Below the pieces are notes generated by a model. The model made no database searches. It worked only from the letters and a program-made list of their open reading frames with translations, and was not told the origin of the DNA. Below, piece by piece: positions 56,896 to 64,000 of a DNA stretch of 64,000 nt (positions are counted from its first letter, which is position 1; the number at the start of each line of letters is the position of its first letter). This DNA comes from Actinopolyspora lacussalsi (GTDB lineage Bacteria > Actinomycetota > Actinomycetes > Mycobacteriales > Pseudonocardiaceae), in assembly GCA_030803735.1 (NCBI GenBank), contig JAURUC010000001.1, positions 3,675,501 through 3,739,500 on the forward strand. Direction: 5' to 3'. Made by a program: the position numbers and the translations under genes.

Positions 56896-59800
56896 CTACG
56901 CGGGGTGCGCCGAACGGTGCACCGCCGCCGCGTAACCGTGGCGGATGCGAACCACCAGATCCGCCCGGTGCACCTCGCGGTCGTGGTGCGTCACCCGCAC
57001 CACGGTGCGGCCGCGCGACTCGCGTTCCAAAGTGTCCAGCAGTTCCAGCGCGGTCGGCTCGTCCAGGTGGGCGGTCGGCTCGTCCAGCAGCAGCACCTCC
57101 GCGTCGGGAACCAGCAGCGCCCTGGCCAGCGCCAGCCGCCGCGCCTCACCGCCGGAGAGCTCGGTCCCGCCGGTGCCGACCACCGTGCCCAGCGAGTCCT
57201 CCCAGCCTCCCAGCCCGGCCGAGCGCAGCGTCGCCGCCAACCGGTGGTCGTCGGCGGTGGGATCGGCCAGCCGGAGGTTCTCGCGGATCGTGGTGGAGAC
57301 CAACTGCGGGTCCTGCGGGCACCACGCGACCCTGCCACCCACCGCGCACGTCCCGCTCGTCACCGGTAGCAGACCGGCCAGCACCGCCAACGTGGTGGAC
57401 TTCCCACCGCCCGAGTCGCCCACCACGGCCACCTGCGATCCCGGTGGGATCCGCAGCGTCAGCCCGGACAACGCGGGCTCATCGGCACCGGGCCAGCTCG
57501 CTCGGACGCCTTCGAGCAGCACCTCGCCCGGAGCGACCGGCGGTTCCTGGGCCGGCTCGGTTTCCGACTCCCCGGACACCCCGACCGGGCGCTTCCCGCC
57601 GTCGATACCGCCGTCCCGTTCGGACAGCGCTCCACCGGACGGCGCTCCACCGGAGAGCACCCCTTCCGCCTGGTCCGGCTCGGACAGGAACGGGCTCAAC
57701 CGCTGCTGTGCCCTGCGCAGCGGCAGCCACTGCTGCGCGGCGGTGGGAAGTTCGGAGACCGCCTCGGTGGCCGCCATCGGCACCAACGCGAGTAGCGGCG
57801 CCAGCACCGGGGCGAGCTCGCCTGCCGCTACCGCGCGTGCCGCCAGCGCGGTGCAGCCGATCACGGCGGCCCCCATCACGAGCGTGACGACGGCCCCGGC
57901 AGCACCCTCACCCGAGGCCGCCCTGCGCGCCTCGCGCGCCAGCTTCGCGTCCGCGCGTGCCAGTTCCGCACGCCGCTCACCGGCGGCTCCGAACGACAGC
58001 AGCTCGGCGGCGGATTCGAGCAGCCCCAGCACCCGGATGGCCACCTCCCGGCGTCCCGCGGCCACCACGGCCGCCGCGTGACGCTGCACCGCCAGCGCCA
58101 CCAGCGGAGCCAGCACTCCCGCCAGCAGCAGCGCGACCGCGAGCAGCAGCCCCGCCTCGGGCAGCACCAGGGCCTGCACGACAACGGCCCCGCCGCCCAC
58201 CCCGACAGCGGTCAGCGGCGGCCCCAGCACGCGCGGCACCAGGTCCCGCACGTTGTCGGTGTCGTCCACCAGCCTGGCCGCGCCGTCGCCGCGAACCAGC
58301 GCCGCCGTACGCGCGGGGCCCCAGCGGACCAGCCCGCCCCACAGCCGTTCCCGCAGGCTGCCCGCCAGCCGGAACGCGGCGTCGTGGGTGGCCAGCCGCT
58401 CCAGGTAGCGCAGCACGGCGCGGGACAACGCGAAGGTCCGGACCCCCACGGCGGCGACGCTGAGCGTCAGCACCGGTGGTTGCTGCGCGGCCCGCGCGAT
58501 CAGCCACGCCGAGGCGGCGGTCAACGCTATGCCGGACAGCAGCGAGAGCACACCGAGCGCCGCGCCGCCGACTCCCCGCGCCGTGACCAGCTCCCGGATG
58601 CGGGCGGGTCCGGAGGCGGCGGGGGAGGACGCGGTGCCGTGCTCGTGCTCGTCGGGCGGCGACTCGCGCGGCTCGGCAGGTCCGGGGCGGTGGCTGGCCA
58701 GCAGCACGACGGCGCCCGACTCCGCCGCGTCCTCGATCGCTGCGGAGACGTGCGCGGCGGTGGCGGCGTCCAGGTGGGCGGTCGGCTCGTCCGCCAGCAG
58801 TACGCGGGCCCGGCCGCGCAACCGCAGCAGGGCACGCGCCACCGCCACGCGCTGCCGCTCACCGGTGGACAGCGAATCGACCGGACGGCCGGCCAGGTGC
58901 TCGGCCGCCGCCGCGCGCAGCACCTCGTCGATGTGGACGGCGGTGCCCTCGGGCTGGTCGCTGACGGCGAGCAGCAGCTCGTCGGTGACCGTTCCACCGG
59001 AGAACGCGGGACGCTGCGGGATCCAGGCGACCGTGGTGCGCCAGCTCGCGGAGTCCGGCCTGTCGATCTCGGTCTCGCCGTAGCGCAGCGTCCCGGACTC
59101 GGGGGTGGTGAACCCGAGCAGCACCGCGAACGTGGTGGACTTGCCGCTGCCGCTGGGGCCGATCCCGCCGAAGCCCTCCAGTCGGGTCACCCGCCCCGGA
59201 TGAGCCGTGAAATCCAGCCCGTCGGGCGCGTGGCCCTCGCGGCGGGCCACCCGGAGACCGGTCACCCGCAGTGGGGCGGCGCTCGGAACTCCGGCGGCGT
59301 TCGCGATCCCGGCGGCGTTCGGAATCCCGGAAGGCGCGGGTGAGGAGGTGCCCTGCCCGGCATCCGGAGGCTCGAGCCGGACCTCCGCCACGCGGCGCAC
59401 CGCCTCCAGGCCGTCCTCGCTGGCGTGGTGGGCCGCTCCCGCGTTGCGCAGCGGTAGGTAGCACTCCGGCGCCAGCACCAGCACGAGCAGACCGGTCGCC
59501 AGGTCGAGGTCACCGGAGACCAGCCGCATCCCGATGCTCACGGCCACCAGCGCGACCGACAGCGAGGCGCACAACTCCAGGACCAGCGCGGACAGGAACG
59601 CGATCCGCAGGGTGGAGACGCTGTCGCGCCGGTACCGCTCGCTGACGCGGCGCACCGCCTCGCGCTGCGCGCCCGCCCGGCCGAAGGCGGTGAGCACCGG
59701 CAGGGCGCGGACCAGTTCGGACAGCTGCCCGGACATGCGCCGCAGCGACTCGGCGGCCCGGTTGGTGCGGCTCTCGGTGTAGCGGCCGACCAGCCAGGCG

Positions 59801-60390
59801 AACAGCGGGATCAGCGGGACCGTGACCAGGATGATGGCCGCCGAGGTCCAGTCCGCGAGCAGAATCCGGAAACCGACGATCGCGGGCACCACGGCGGCGG
59901 TCACCAGTGCGGGTAGGTAACGCGTGAAGTAGGCGTCGAGCGCGTCCAGCCCCTTGGTGGCGAGCGTGGTGAGCTCCGCCGCTCCGTAGCGGCCGATCCA
60001 CTCGGGGCCGCGCCGCAGCGCGGCGTCCAGCAGCAGCGCGCGCAGCTCCTCCTTCGCTCCTGCCGCCGCGCGGGCGGAGACGCTCGCGGTGGCCCAACCG
60101 AGTACGCCCCGGGCCAGTACCGCGCCGCACAACACCGCCAGCCGGTCGCCGATGGCGGCGGTGTCGAAGCCCCGCATGACCACCCGCGCCAGTGCGTCGG
60201 CCAGCGCCCACGCCTGCGTGATCAGCGCGAACGCGCTCAGCACGGCCAGCGCACCGCTGAGGTAGAGGGCGCGCCGGGTGGACGGCGACAGCCGGGGCAG
60301 CGCCCCCAACGGCCCCCCGGCGAGGACGGCGCTGCCGTCGCCGCTGTCGGCACTCGGGGAGCTGTTCGGCTCCCTCGAACGACCTGTCAC
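56896..60390 (-). CDS. cydDC: Fused CydD-CydC thiol-reductant ABC exporter
   Basis: A 1164-residue ABC exporter with two full TMD-NBD halves in one chain; E. coli uses two proteins. First half (CydD-like, 1-about 560): TMD, Walker A GPSGSGKST, signature LSTGERQRVAVARAL and Walker B VLLADEPTAHLD. Second half (CydC-like): TMD from about 590, Walker A GDSGGGKSTTLAV, signature LSGGEARRLALARAL and Walker B VLLLDEPTAHLD. CydDC exports cysteine/glutathione-type thiols and is needed for heme and cytochrome bd assembly. The GTG at 60390 is chosen because GGGAGGTGGGAAGC precedes it. It lies 280 bases downstream of cydB in the same direction, so the cydA-cydB-cydDC order is complete. Confidence 0.95.
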   Translation of the reverse strand: MTGRSREPNSSPSADSGDGSAVLAGGPLGALPRLSPSTRRALYLSGALAVLSAFALITQAWALADALARVVMRGFDTAAIGDRLAVLCGAVLARGVLGWATASVSARAAAGAKEELRALLLDAALRRGPEWIGRYGAAELTTLATKGLDALDAYFTRYLPALVTAAVVPAIVGFRILLADWTSAAIILVTVPLIPLFAWLVGRYTESRTNRAAESLRRMSGQLSELVRALPVLTAFGRAGAQREAVRRVSERYRRDSVSTLRIAFLSALVLELCASLSVALVAVSIGMRLVSGDLDLATGLLVLVLAPECYLPLRNAGAAHHASEDGLEAVRRVAEVRLEPPDAGQGTSSPAPSGIPNAAGIANAAGVPSAAPLRVTGLRVARREGHAPDGLDFTAHPGRVTRLEGFGGIGPSGSGKSTTFAVLLGFTTPESGTLRYGETEIDRPDSASWRTTVAWIPQRPAFSGGTVTDELLLAVSDQPEGTAVHIDEVLRAAAAEHLAGRPVDSLSTGERQRVAVARALLRLRGRARVLLADEPTAHLDAATAAHVSAAIEDAAESGAVVLLASHRPGPAEPRESPPDEHEHGTASSPAASGPARIRELVTARGVGGAALGVLSLLSGIALTAASAWLIARAAQQPPVLTLSVAAVGVRTFALSRAVLRYLERLATHDAAFRLAGSLRERLWGGLVRWGPARTAALVRGDGAARLVDDTDNVRDLVPRVLGPPLTAVGVGGGAVVVQALVLPEAGLLLAVALLLAGVLAPLVALAVQRHAAAVVAAGRREVAIRVLGLLESAAELLSFGAAGERRAELARADAKLAREARRAASGEGAAGAVVTLVMGAAVIGCTALAARAVAAGELAPVLAPLLALVPMAATEAVSELPTAAQQWLPLRRAQQRLSPFLSEPDQAEGVLSGGAPSGGALSERDGGIDGGKRPVGVSGESETEPAQEPPVAPGEVLLEGVRASWPGADEPALSGLTLRIPPGSQVAVVGDSGGGKSTTLAVLAGLLPVTSGTCAVGGRVAWCPQDPQLVSTTIRENLRLADPTADDHRLAATLRSAGLGGWEDSLGTVVGTGGTELSGGEARRLALARALLVPDAEVLLLDEPTAHLDEPTALELLDTLERESRGRTVVRVTHHDREVHRADLVVRIRHGYAAAVHRSAHPA

Positions 60391-60498
60391 GCTTCCCACC
60401 TCCCTCACCCGGTCTCTTCCAGCATCACTGCTGCTTTCGCGCTTTCGTTGCTTCGTGCCGTCGTGACGCCAACCGAGCCGTGGCCCCCGGGGGCGTCA

Positions 60499-60512
60499 AT
60501 TTCTCGCGAAAT
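60499..60512 (-). repeat. Short palindromic element P (reverse orientation)
   Basis: ATTTCTCGCGAAAT between cydB and cydDC, flanked by GGCGTCA and CGCCGCG. A remnant of family A follows. Confidence 0.87.
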
Positions 60513-60615
60513 CGCCGCGCCCCTTCGACCCAGGCCGCGCCCCGAGCACCCTCGCAGGCCGAACTCCCACCGCTCCCGCAGGCCGAACTCCGACCACTCA
60601 CGTCACTCGCACCGC

Positions 60616-60635
60616 CGCGCGAGAGGTTCCGCCAC
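60616..60635 (+). repeat. Remnant of long hairpin repeat, family A
   Basis: The end motif CGCGCGAGAGGTTCCGCCAC is present without the inner stem, about 105 bp from a P element, as in complete composite blocks. Confidence 0.6.
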
Positions 60636-60669
60636 TCGCACCGCCACGCAAACCGAGCGGCCACAACGG

Positions 60670-61677
60670 CTAAGCGGCGTGCACCGGGGGGATGTGCTTG
60701 GTCCCGATCCGCTTGCGGAACACCCAGTAGGTCCACCCCTGGTAGACCAGCACGGCCGGCGTCCCGAACGCGGCCACCCAGGTGACCACGGTCAGGGTGT
60801 AGGGGCTGGACGCGGTTTCGGCGATCGACAGCGACCACGCCGGATCGAGCGTGGAGGGCAGCACGTTGGGCCACAACGCGCCGAACAGGGTCACCACCAC
60901 TCCGGCCAGCGCCACTCCCTGCAGCACGAACGCCTGGCCGTCGCGGCCCACCGCCTGCCGCGCGAGCGCGGTGAGCCCCGTCAGCAGCGCGATCAGCAGC
61001 GGAATCCAGGTCCAGGGCGCTCCCTCGCGCAACTGGGCGACCAGCAGCAACCCCACGACGGGCAGCAGCAGCGGGACCCCGAGCAGCAGCGCGAAGCGGT
61101 GGGCTCGTTCCCGCACCCCGCCCTCGGTCTTCAACGCCAGGAACGCGGCGCCGTGCAGCAGCGAGAAGGCCGCCACGGCCACGGCTCCGAGCACGTTGGG
61201 CAGCGTGAGGATGACCAGCGGACCACCGACCCGGTCACCGTTGGCGTCCAGCGGCAGTCCGAACACGGTCGCCGACAGCACGAGTCCGACCATCATCGGA
61301 GCGACCCACGAGGCGATCACGATCACCGTGTCCCAGGCACGACGCCACCGGTCGGTGTCGACCTTGCCCCGGTACTCGAACGCCACCCCTCTGCCGATGA
61401 GCACGAGCAGCAGCACGGTGAACGGCAGGTACGCGGTGCTCAGCAGCCCCGCGTACCAACCGGGGAACGAGGCGAACATGGCACCGCCCGCCACGATCAG
61501 CCAGACCTCGTTGCCGTCCCAGACCGGGCCGATCGTGTTGATCAGTACTCGACGTTCGGTCTCCTTGCGTCCCAGGACGGGAAGCAGCATGCCGACGCCG
61601 AAGTCGAAGCCCTCCAGGAAGAGGTAGCCCAGCCAGAGCAGGGCGATGATGCAGAACCAGACGGTCGGCAGGTCCAT
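60670..61677 (-). CDS. cydB: Cytochrome bd ubiquinol/menaquinol oxidase subunit II
   Basis: A 335-residue, about 9-TM CydB. The start 'DLPTVWFCIIALLWLGYLFLEGFDFG' (in parts) with the conserved Trp and GFDFGVG, then 'NTIGPVWDGNEVWLIVAGGAMFASFPGWYA' (in parts), 'GVAFEYRGK' and 'TVVTWVAAFGTPAVLVYQGWTYW' are typical. It is the partner of CydA in the membrane and completes the high-affinity terminal oxidase for low oxygen. The ATG at 61677 is clear. It follows cydA by about 108 bases on the same strand and precedes cydDC. Confidence 0.95.
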   Translation of the reverse strand: MDLPTVWFCIIALLWLGYLFLEGFDFGVGMLLPVLGRKETERRVLINTIGPVWDGNEVWLIVAGGAMFASFPGWYAGLLSTAYLPFTVLLLVLIGRGVAFEYRGKVDTDRWRRAWDTVIVIASWVAPMMVGLVLSATVFGLPLDANGDRVGGPLVILTLPNVLGAVAVAAFSLLHGAAFLALKTEGGVRERAHRFALLLGVPLLLPVVGLLLVAQLREGAPWTWIPLLIALLTGLTALARQAVGRDGQAFVLQGVALAGVVVTLFGALWPNVLPSTLDPAWSLSIAETASSPYTLTVVTWVAAFGTPAVLVYQGWTYWVFRKRIGTKHIPPVHAA

Positions 61678-61785
61678 CAGGTCACTCCGGTGGTCGGTGC
61701 GGTCGGTCGTGCGCGGCTGATTCCGCGCGGAAACGGGTCACGGTATCGGTCGAGGGATCGGGCGAACCCGTCCTCCGGGCGGGCG

Positions 61786-63303
61786 TCAGTAGGCGAAGGA
61801 GAGGACGTCGTCCGAGCCGGATCCGCCCGAACCGGAGTCGTCGTCGGAGGACTTGTGCGGCATTACGGACTCGAAGCCGCCCCGCGCGTAGCGCACCATC
61901 AGGAACACCTCCACCACCAGCAGCACGCCGTACACGGAGGTCAGCGCGATCAGCGAGGTCATCATCTCGCCCGGTGAGACGCCGGACGAGACGGCCTGCG
62001 CCGTGTACATCCAGACACCGTCCACTCCCGAGGGGTTGGGATTCGGGGCCACCACGAACGGCTGGCGCCCCATCTCGGTGAAGATCCAACCGAACACGTT
62101 GGCGAGGAACGGGGTGGCGATGGACGCCAGTGCCAGCGGTCCCCACAGCCGCCCGCGCGGGAACCTGCCGCCCCTGGTGAACCAGAGCGCCCCCAGGGCG
62201 GCCAGCGCCGAGACGGCGCCGAAGCCGATCATGAACCGGAATCCCCAGTAGGTGACCGGCAGGTTCGGCTGGTACTCGATCCGCTCGCCCGCGAGCTCGC
62301 CCAACCTGGGGTCGTCCGGGTAGTGCGTGCCGTACTTCTCCGCGTACTCGCCCTGCAGCTGCTGCACGCCCTTGACCTCGGTGCTGAAGTCCCCGTGGGC
62401 CAGGTAGGACAGCATGAACGGCACGGTGATGCTCTTGACGCTCTCGCAGTCGGGGCGGCTGACGTCGCCGTAGGCGAAGACCGAGAAGCTGGCGGGCTGT
62501 TCGGTGTGGCACAACGCCTCCGCCGAGGCCATCTTGAGCGGTTGCTGCTCGAACATCAGCTTGCCCTGGATGTCGCCGGAGATCGCCAGCCCCACGAAGG
62601 AGAACAGCGCCACCCACGCGCCGACCCGCATCGACTTGTGCCAGACCCGGCGGTCCTCGTCGTGCGGCATGCCCTGCCGGTCGCGCTTCCAGACCTTCCA
62701 CGCGGCGATACCGAGCACGAACGTGCCCGCCACCGCGAAGCACCCGAATATCGTGTGCGGGAAGGCCGCGAGCAGGGTGTTGTTGGTCAGCACGGCCCAG
62801 ATCGAGCTCAGCCGGGGCTCCCCGTCGACCATCTCGACACCGACCGGGTGCTGCATCCACGAGTTGGCGGCCAGGATGAAGTAGGCCGAAGCCACGGTGG
62901 CCAGCGAGAACGCCCAGGCGCAGGCCAGGTGCACCCGTTTGGACAGCCGGTCCCACCCGAAGATCCACAGACCGAGGAAGACCGATTCGACGAAGAAGGC
63001 GACGATGCCTTCCATGGCCAGCGGCGCCCCGAAGACGTCGCCCACGAACCTGGAGTACTCGCTCCAGGCCATGCCGAACTGGAACTCCTGCACGATGCCG
63101 GTCACCACGCCCATGGCGAAGTTGACCATCATGAGCTTGCCCCAGAACTTGGTCATCTTCAGGTACCGCTCGTTACCGGTGCGGTACCAGGCGGTCTGCA
63201 TTCCCGCGACGAGGATCGCGAGTCCGATCGTCAACGGGACCATCAGGAAGTGATAAACCGTCGTGATCCCGAACTGCCACCTGGCGATGTCGAGGAGATC
63301 CAC
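61786..63303 (-). CDS. cydA: Cytochrome bd oxidase subunit I
   Basis: A 505-residue CydA, carrying hemes b558, b595 and d. His18 in TTVYHFLM is the b595/d-side ligand of the family; 'QEFQFGMAWSEYSRFVGDVFG' and 'FFVESVFLGLWIFGWDRL' are conserved. The later 'GWIFTEMGRQPFVVAPNP' contains the GRQP motif; the usual next residue is Trp (GRQPW), here Phe. The Q-loop (about 250-340) is of the shorter actinobacterial type. The GTG at 63303 gives the typical start 'DLLDIARWQFGITTVYHF'. It is the first gene of the cyd unit. No Rex box was found upstream by eye. Confidence 0.95.
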   Translation of the reverse strand: MDLLDIARWQFGITTVYHFLMVPLTIGLAILVAGMQTAWYRTGNERYLKMTKFWGKLMMVNFAMGVVTGIVQEFQFGMAWSEYSRFVGDVFGAPLAMEGIVAFFVESVFLGLWIFGWDRLSKRVHLACAWAFSLATVASAYFILAANSWMQHPVGVEMVDGEPRLSSIWAVLTNNTLLAAFPHTIFGCFAVAGTFVLGIAAWKVWKRDRQGMPHDEDRRVWHKSMRVGAWVALFSFVGLAISGDIQGKLMFEQQPLKMASAEALCHTEQPASFSVFAYGDVSRPDCESVKSITVPFMLSYLAHGDFSTEVKGVQQLQGEYAEKYGTHYPDDPRLGELAGERIEYQPNLPVTYWGFRFMIGFGAVSALAALGALWFTRGGRFPRGRLWGPLALASIATPFLANVFGWIFTEMGRQPFVVAPNPNPSGVDGVWMYTAQAVSSGVSPGEMMTSLIALTSVYGVLLVVEVFLMVRYARGGFESVMPHKSSDDDSGSGGSGSDDVLSFAY

Positions 63304-63593
63304 GCGTACCAGCCTGCTCCCGAGCCGACGGGAATTGCAGGACAAATCGTCCTCATTCCCTCGGACGAGGGTCCTGGCGGCGACCGGGACGTTGGTCCTG
63401 ACAGGGGAGGACCTGTAGCCCGATTCGGGGTGAATCGCGCCGCGGTCAGGTGAGTGGGAAGGGCTTCACCCACGAATGAACGGAATTCTCACTCCGAAAT
63501 CCGCCGTTGTAAACCGTCCGTCCGAAATTCCGCCGAAGAAGCCGCCCCGATTCGCGGCCCCGGGGACCACTTCAGTCCGCACCGGCACCGTCG

Positions 63594-63607
63594 ATTTCTC
63601 GCGAAAT
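63594..63607 (-). repeat. Short palindromic element P (reverse orientation)
   Basis: ATTTCTCGCGAAAT, preceded by GTCG and followed by CGCCGCG; 76 bases from the family A copy. Confidence 0.87.
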
Positions 63608-63682
63608 CGCCGCGCCCCTTCGACGCGAGCCGAGCCCCGATCACCCCCCCGGCAGGGCCGAGCTCCCACCACTCACGCAGTC

Positions 63683-63796
63683 GGCACCCCCGCGGGTTCT
63701 CCCGTGCGGCTCTCGCGAGGAAGGCCCGACGTTGTGTAGATCGCTACCCGATGTCGGGCCTCCCCGGAGCGAGAGCCGTGCGAGAGGTTCCGCCAC
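63683..63796 (+). repeat. Long hairpin repeat, family A, best-conserved copy
   Basis: GCACCCCCGCGGGTTCTC through GAGAGGTTCCGCCAC. Outer CGGCTCTCGC/GCGAGAGCCG and inner AGGCCCGAC/GTCGGGCCT are perfect, apex GTAG-atcg-CTAC. Confidence 0.88.
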
Positions 63797-63830
63797 GAAA
63801 CCAGCTACGCAGACCGAGCCGGCAATTCGA

Positions 63831-64000
63831 CTACCCGAGAGCGTCGGAGACGGCGGAACAGGTGCGTACGACGAGGGGCCCGACCTCGTCCGGCGAGAGC
63901 GGCTCCATGGCCACCACGCCCACGCTGGCGCGCAGGCCGGGCACACCACGCACGGGTGCGGCGACCCCGTACGCCCCCGGCTGGAGCTCACCCACGCTGG
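63831..64000 (-). CDS. IclR-family regulator, C-terminal end (partial)
   Basis: The last 55 or so codons of a leftward gene cut by the window end, stop TAG at 63831. Read on the minus strand it gives 'GELQPGAYGVAAPVRGVPGL' followed by 'ASVGVVAMEPLSPDEVGPLV' and a short end. The pattern G-V-A-A-P-V, then S-V-G/A-V, is the final part of the IclR effector-binding domain. The DNA-binding part lies outside the window. Fairly confident of the family from this stretch; no ligand can be proposed. Confidence 0.72.
   Translation of the reverse strand, partial: SVGELQPGAYGVAAPVRGVPGLRASVGVVAMEPLSPDEVGPLVVRTCSAVSDALG

Larger units (their letters stand above)
63304..63830. other. Intergenic region upstream of cydA with composite repeat block
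   Basis: About 525 bases between cydA and the convergently placed end of the IclR gene (both leftward). It contains a P element (63594-63607) and family A copy (63683-63796), which together form a full composite block. The cydA promoter should lie at 63305-63500. No gene is supported. Confidence 0.7.

Noticed and set aside
61682..62968. Long minus-strand frame overlapping cydA in another phase
   Set aside because: cydA is fully supported in its own frame; the other frame is Arg/Gly/Ala-rich without motifs.
63304..63500. Rex operator before cydA
   Set aside because: I looked for a TTGTGAAATAATTCACAA-like site and saw none; only GC-rich sequence and no good palindrome.
3487..63607. P elements as parS sites
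   Set aside because: parS is GTTTCACGTGAAAC-like and clustered near the origin; here the arms are ATTTC/GAAAT, centres vary and copies are spread over 60 kb. A ParB-paralogue site remains possible.
3487..63607. CRISPR array
   Set aside because: Repeats are not regularly spaced, lie in many intergenic regions and there are no cas genes.

Overview
The window is high-GC chromosomal DNA with dense coding, many GTG and a few TTG starts, and a mix of gene families typical of filamentous actinomycetes: an F420/PPOX-type oxidoreductase, PE/PPE-like type VII substrates, Scr1-type XRE regulators paired with DUF397 proteins, DUF3558 lipoproteins, a fused CydDC exporter and a DasR-type (dre) control region in front of a chitin-active LPMO. 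A large BCCT osmolyte transporter fits an osmotically stressed or halotolerant member of Pseudonocardiales/Actinopolyspora. That placement is inference from gene content only.

Layout. 1-6.3 kb: aminoglycoside-type phosphotransferase, BCCT transporter, a small basic protein, and a TM0106-type RecB-like nuclease. 6.3-11.6 kb: MDR alcohol dehydrogenase, SDR, aldo/keto reductase and a gamma-glutamyltransferase homologue. 11.9-15.2 kb: RtcB RNA ligase and a PE/PPE-like type VII substrate pair. 15.3-25.2 kb: a three-domain methyltransferase/glycosyltransferase, an SHOCT-like membrane protein, an acyltransferase, MsrA, the LPMO with two dre boxes, dodecin, tRNA-Gly(GCC) and a PPOX protein. 25.3-31.5 kb: LytS-type kinase, S49 peptidase, LytTR regulator, a small membrane protein and an acetate-type Na+/solute symporter, read as a two-component system controlling carboxylate uptake. 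31.8-37.9 kb: hydrolase, MmyB-type regulator, SDR, rhodanese, DUF4328 protein, SEC-C protein and ferritin.

38.1-47.8 kb is a divergent sugar/polyol catabolic locus. Leftward lie an MFS polyol permease, a HAD protein and a ribulokinase-like FGGY kinase. Rightward lie a HAD phosphatase, a fused DhaK-DhaL kinase, an RpiB-like isomerase, a 2-hydroxyacid dehydrogenase and a second FGGY kinase. 48.1-49.2 kb holds a divergent DoxX/MarR pair with palindromic operators. 49.3-55.8 kb is an accessory island: an ESX-like/DUF3558 gene pair has been duplicated, one copy is decayed and split by an IS5-family element, and two XRE/DUF397 modules flank it. 56-63.3 kb: a secreted ricin-type lectin and cydA-cydB-cydDC (cytochrome bd oxidase plus its assembly exporter). 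The window ends inside an IclR-family gene.

The most unusual signal is not a gene. A 14-bp element with the form ATTTC-N4-GAAAT recurs about 17 times, always between genes. It often sits 50-200 bp from a ~110-bp imperfect hairpin with an apical GTAG-N4-CTAC. Together they form a dispersed composite block of about 200-260 bp, seen complete or nearly so at 3.5, 27.8, 37.0 and 63.6 kb and as remnants elsewhere. The short element has the same arm architecture as Noc (ParB-paralogue) binding sites. A related, rarer ~110-bp element occurs at 13.2 and 37.3 kb.
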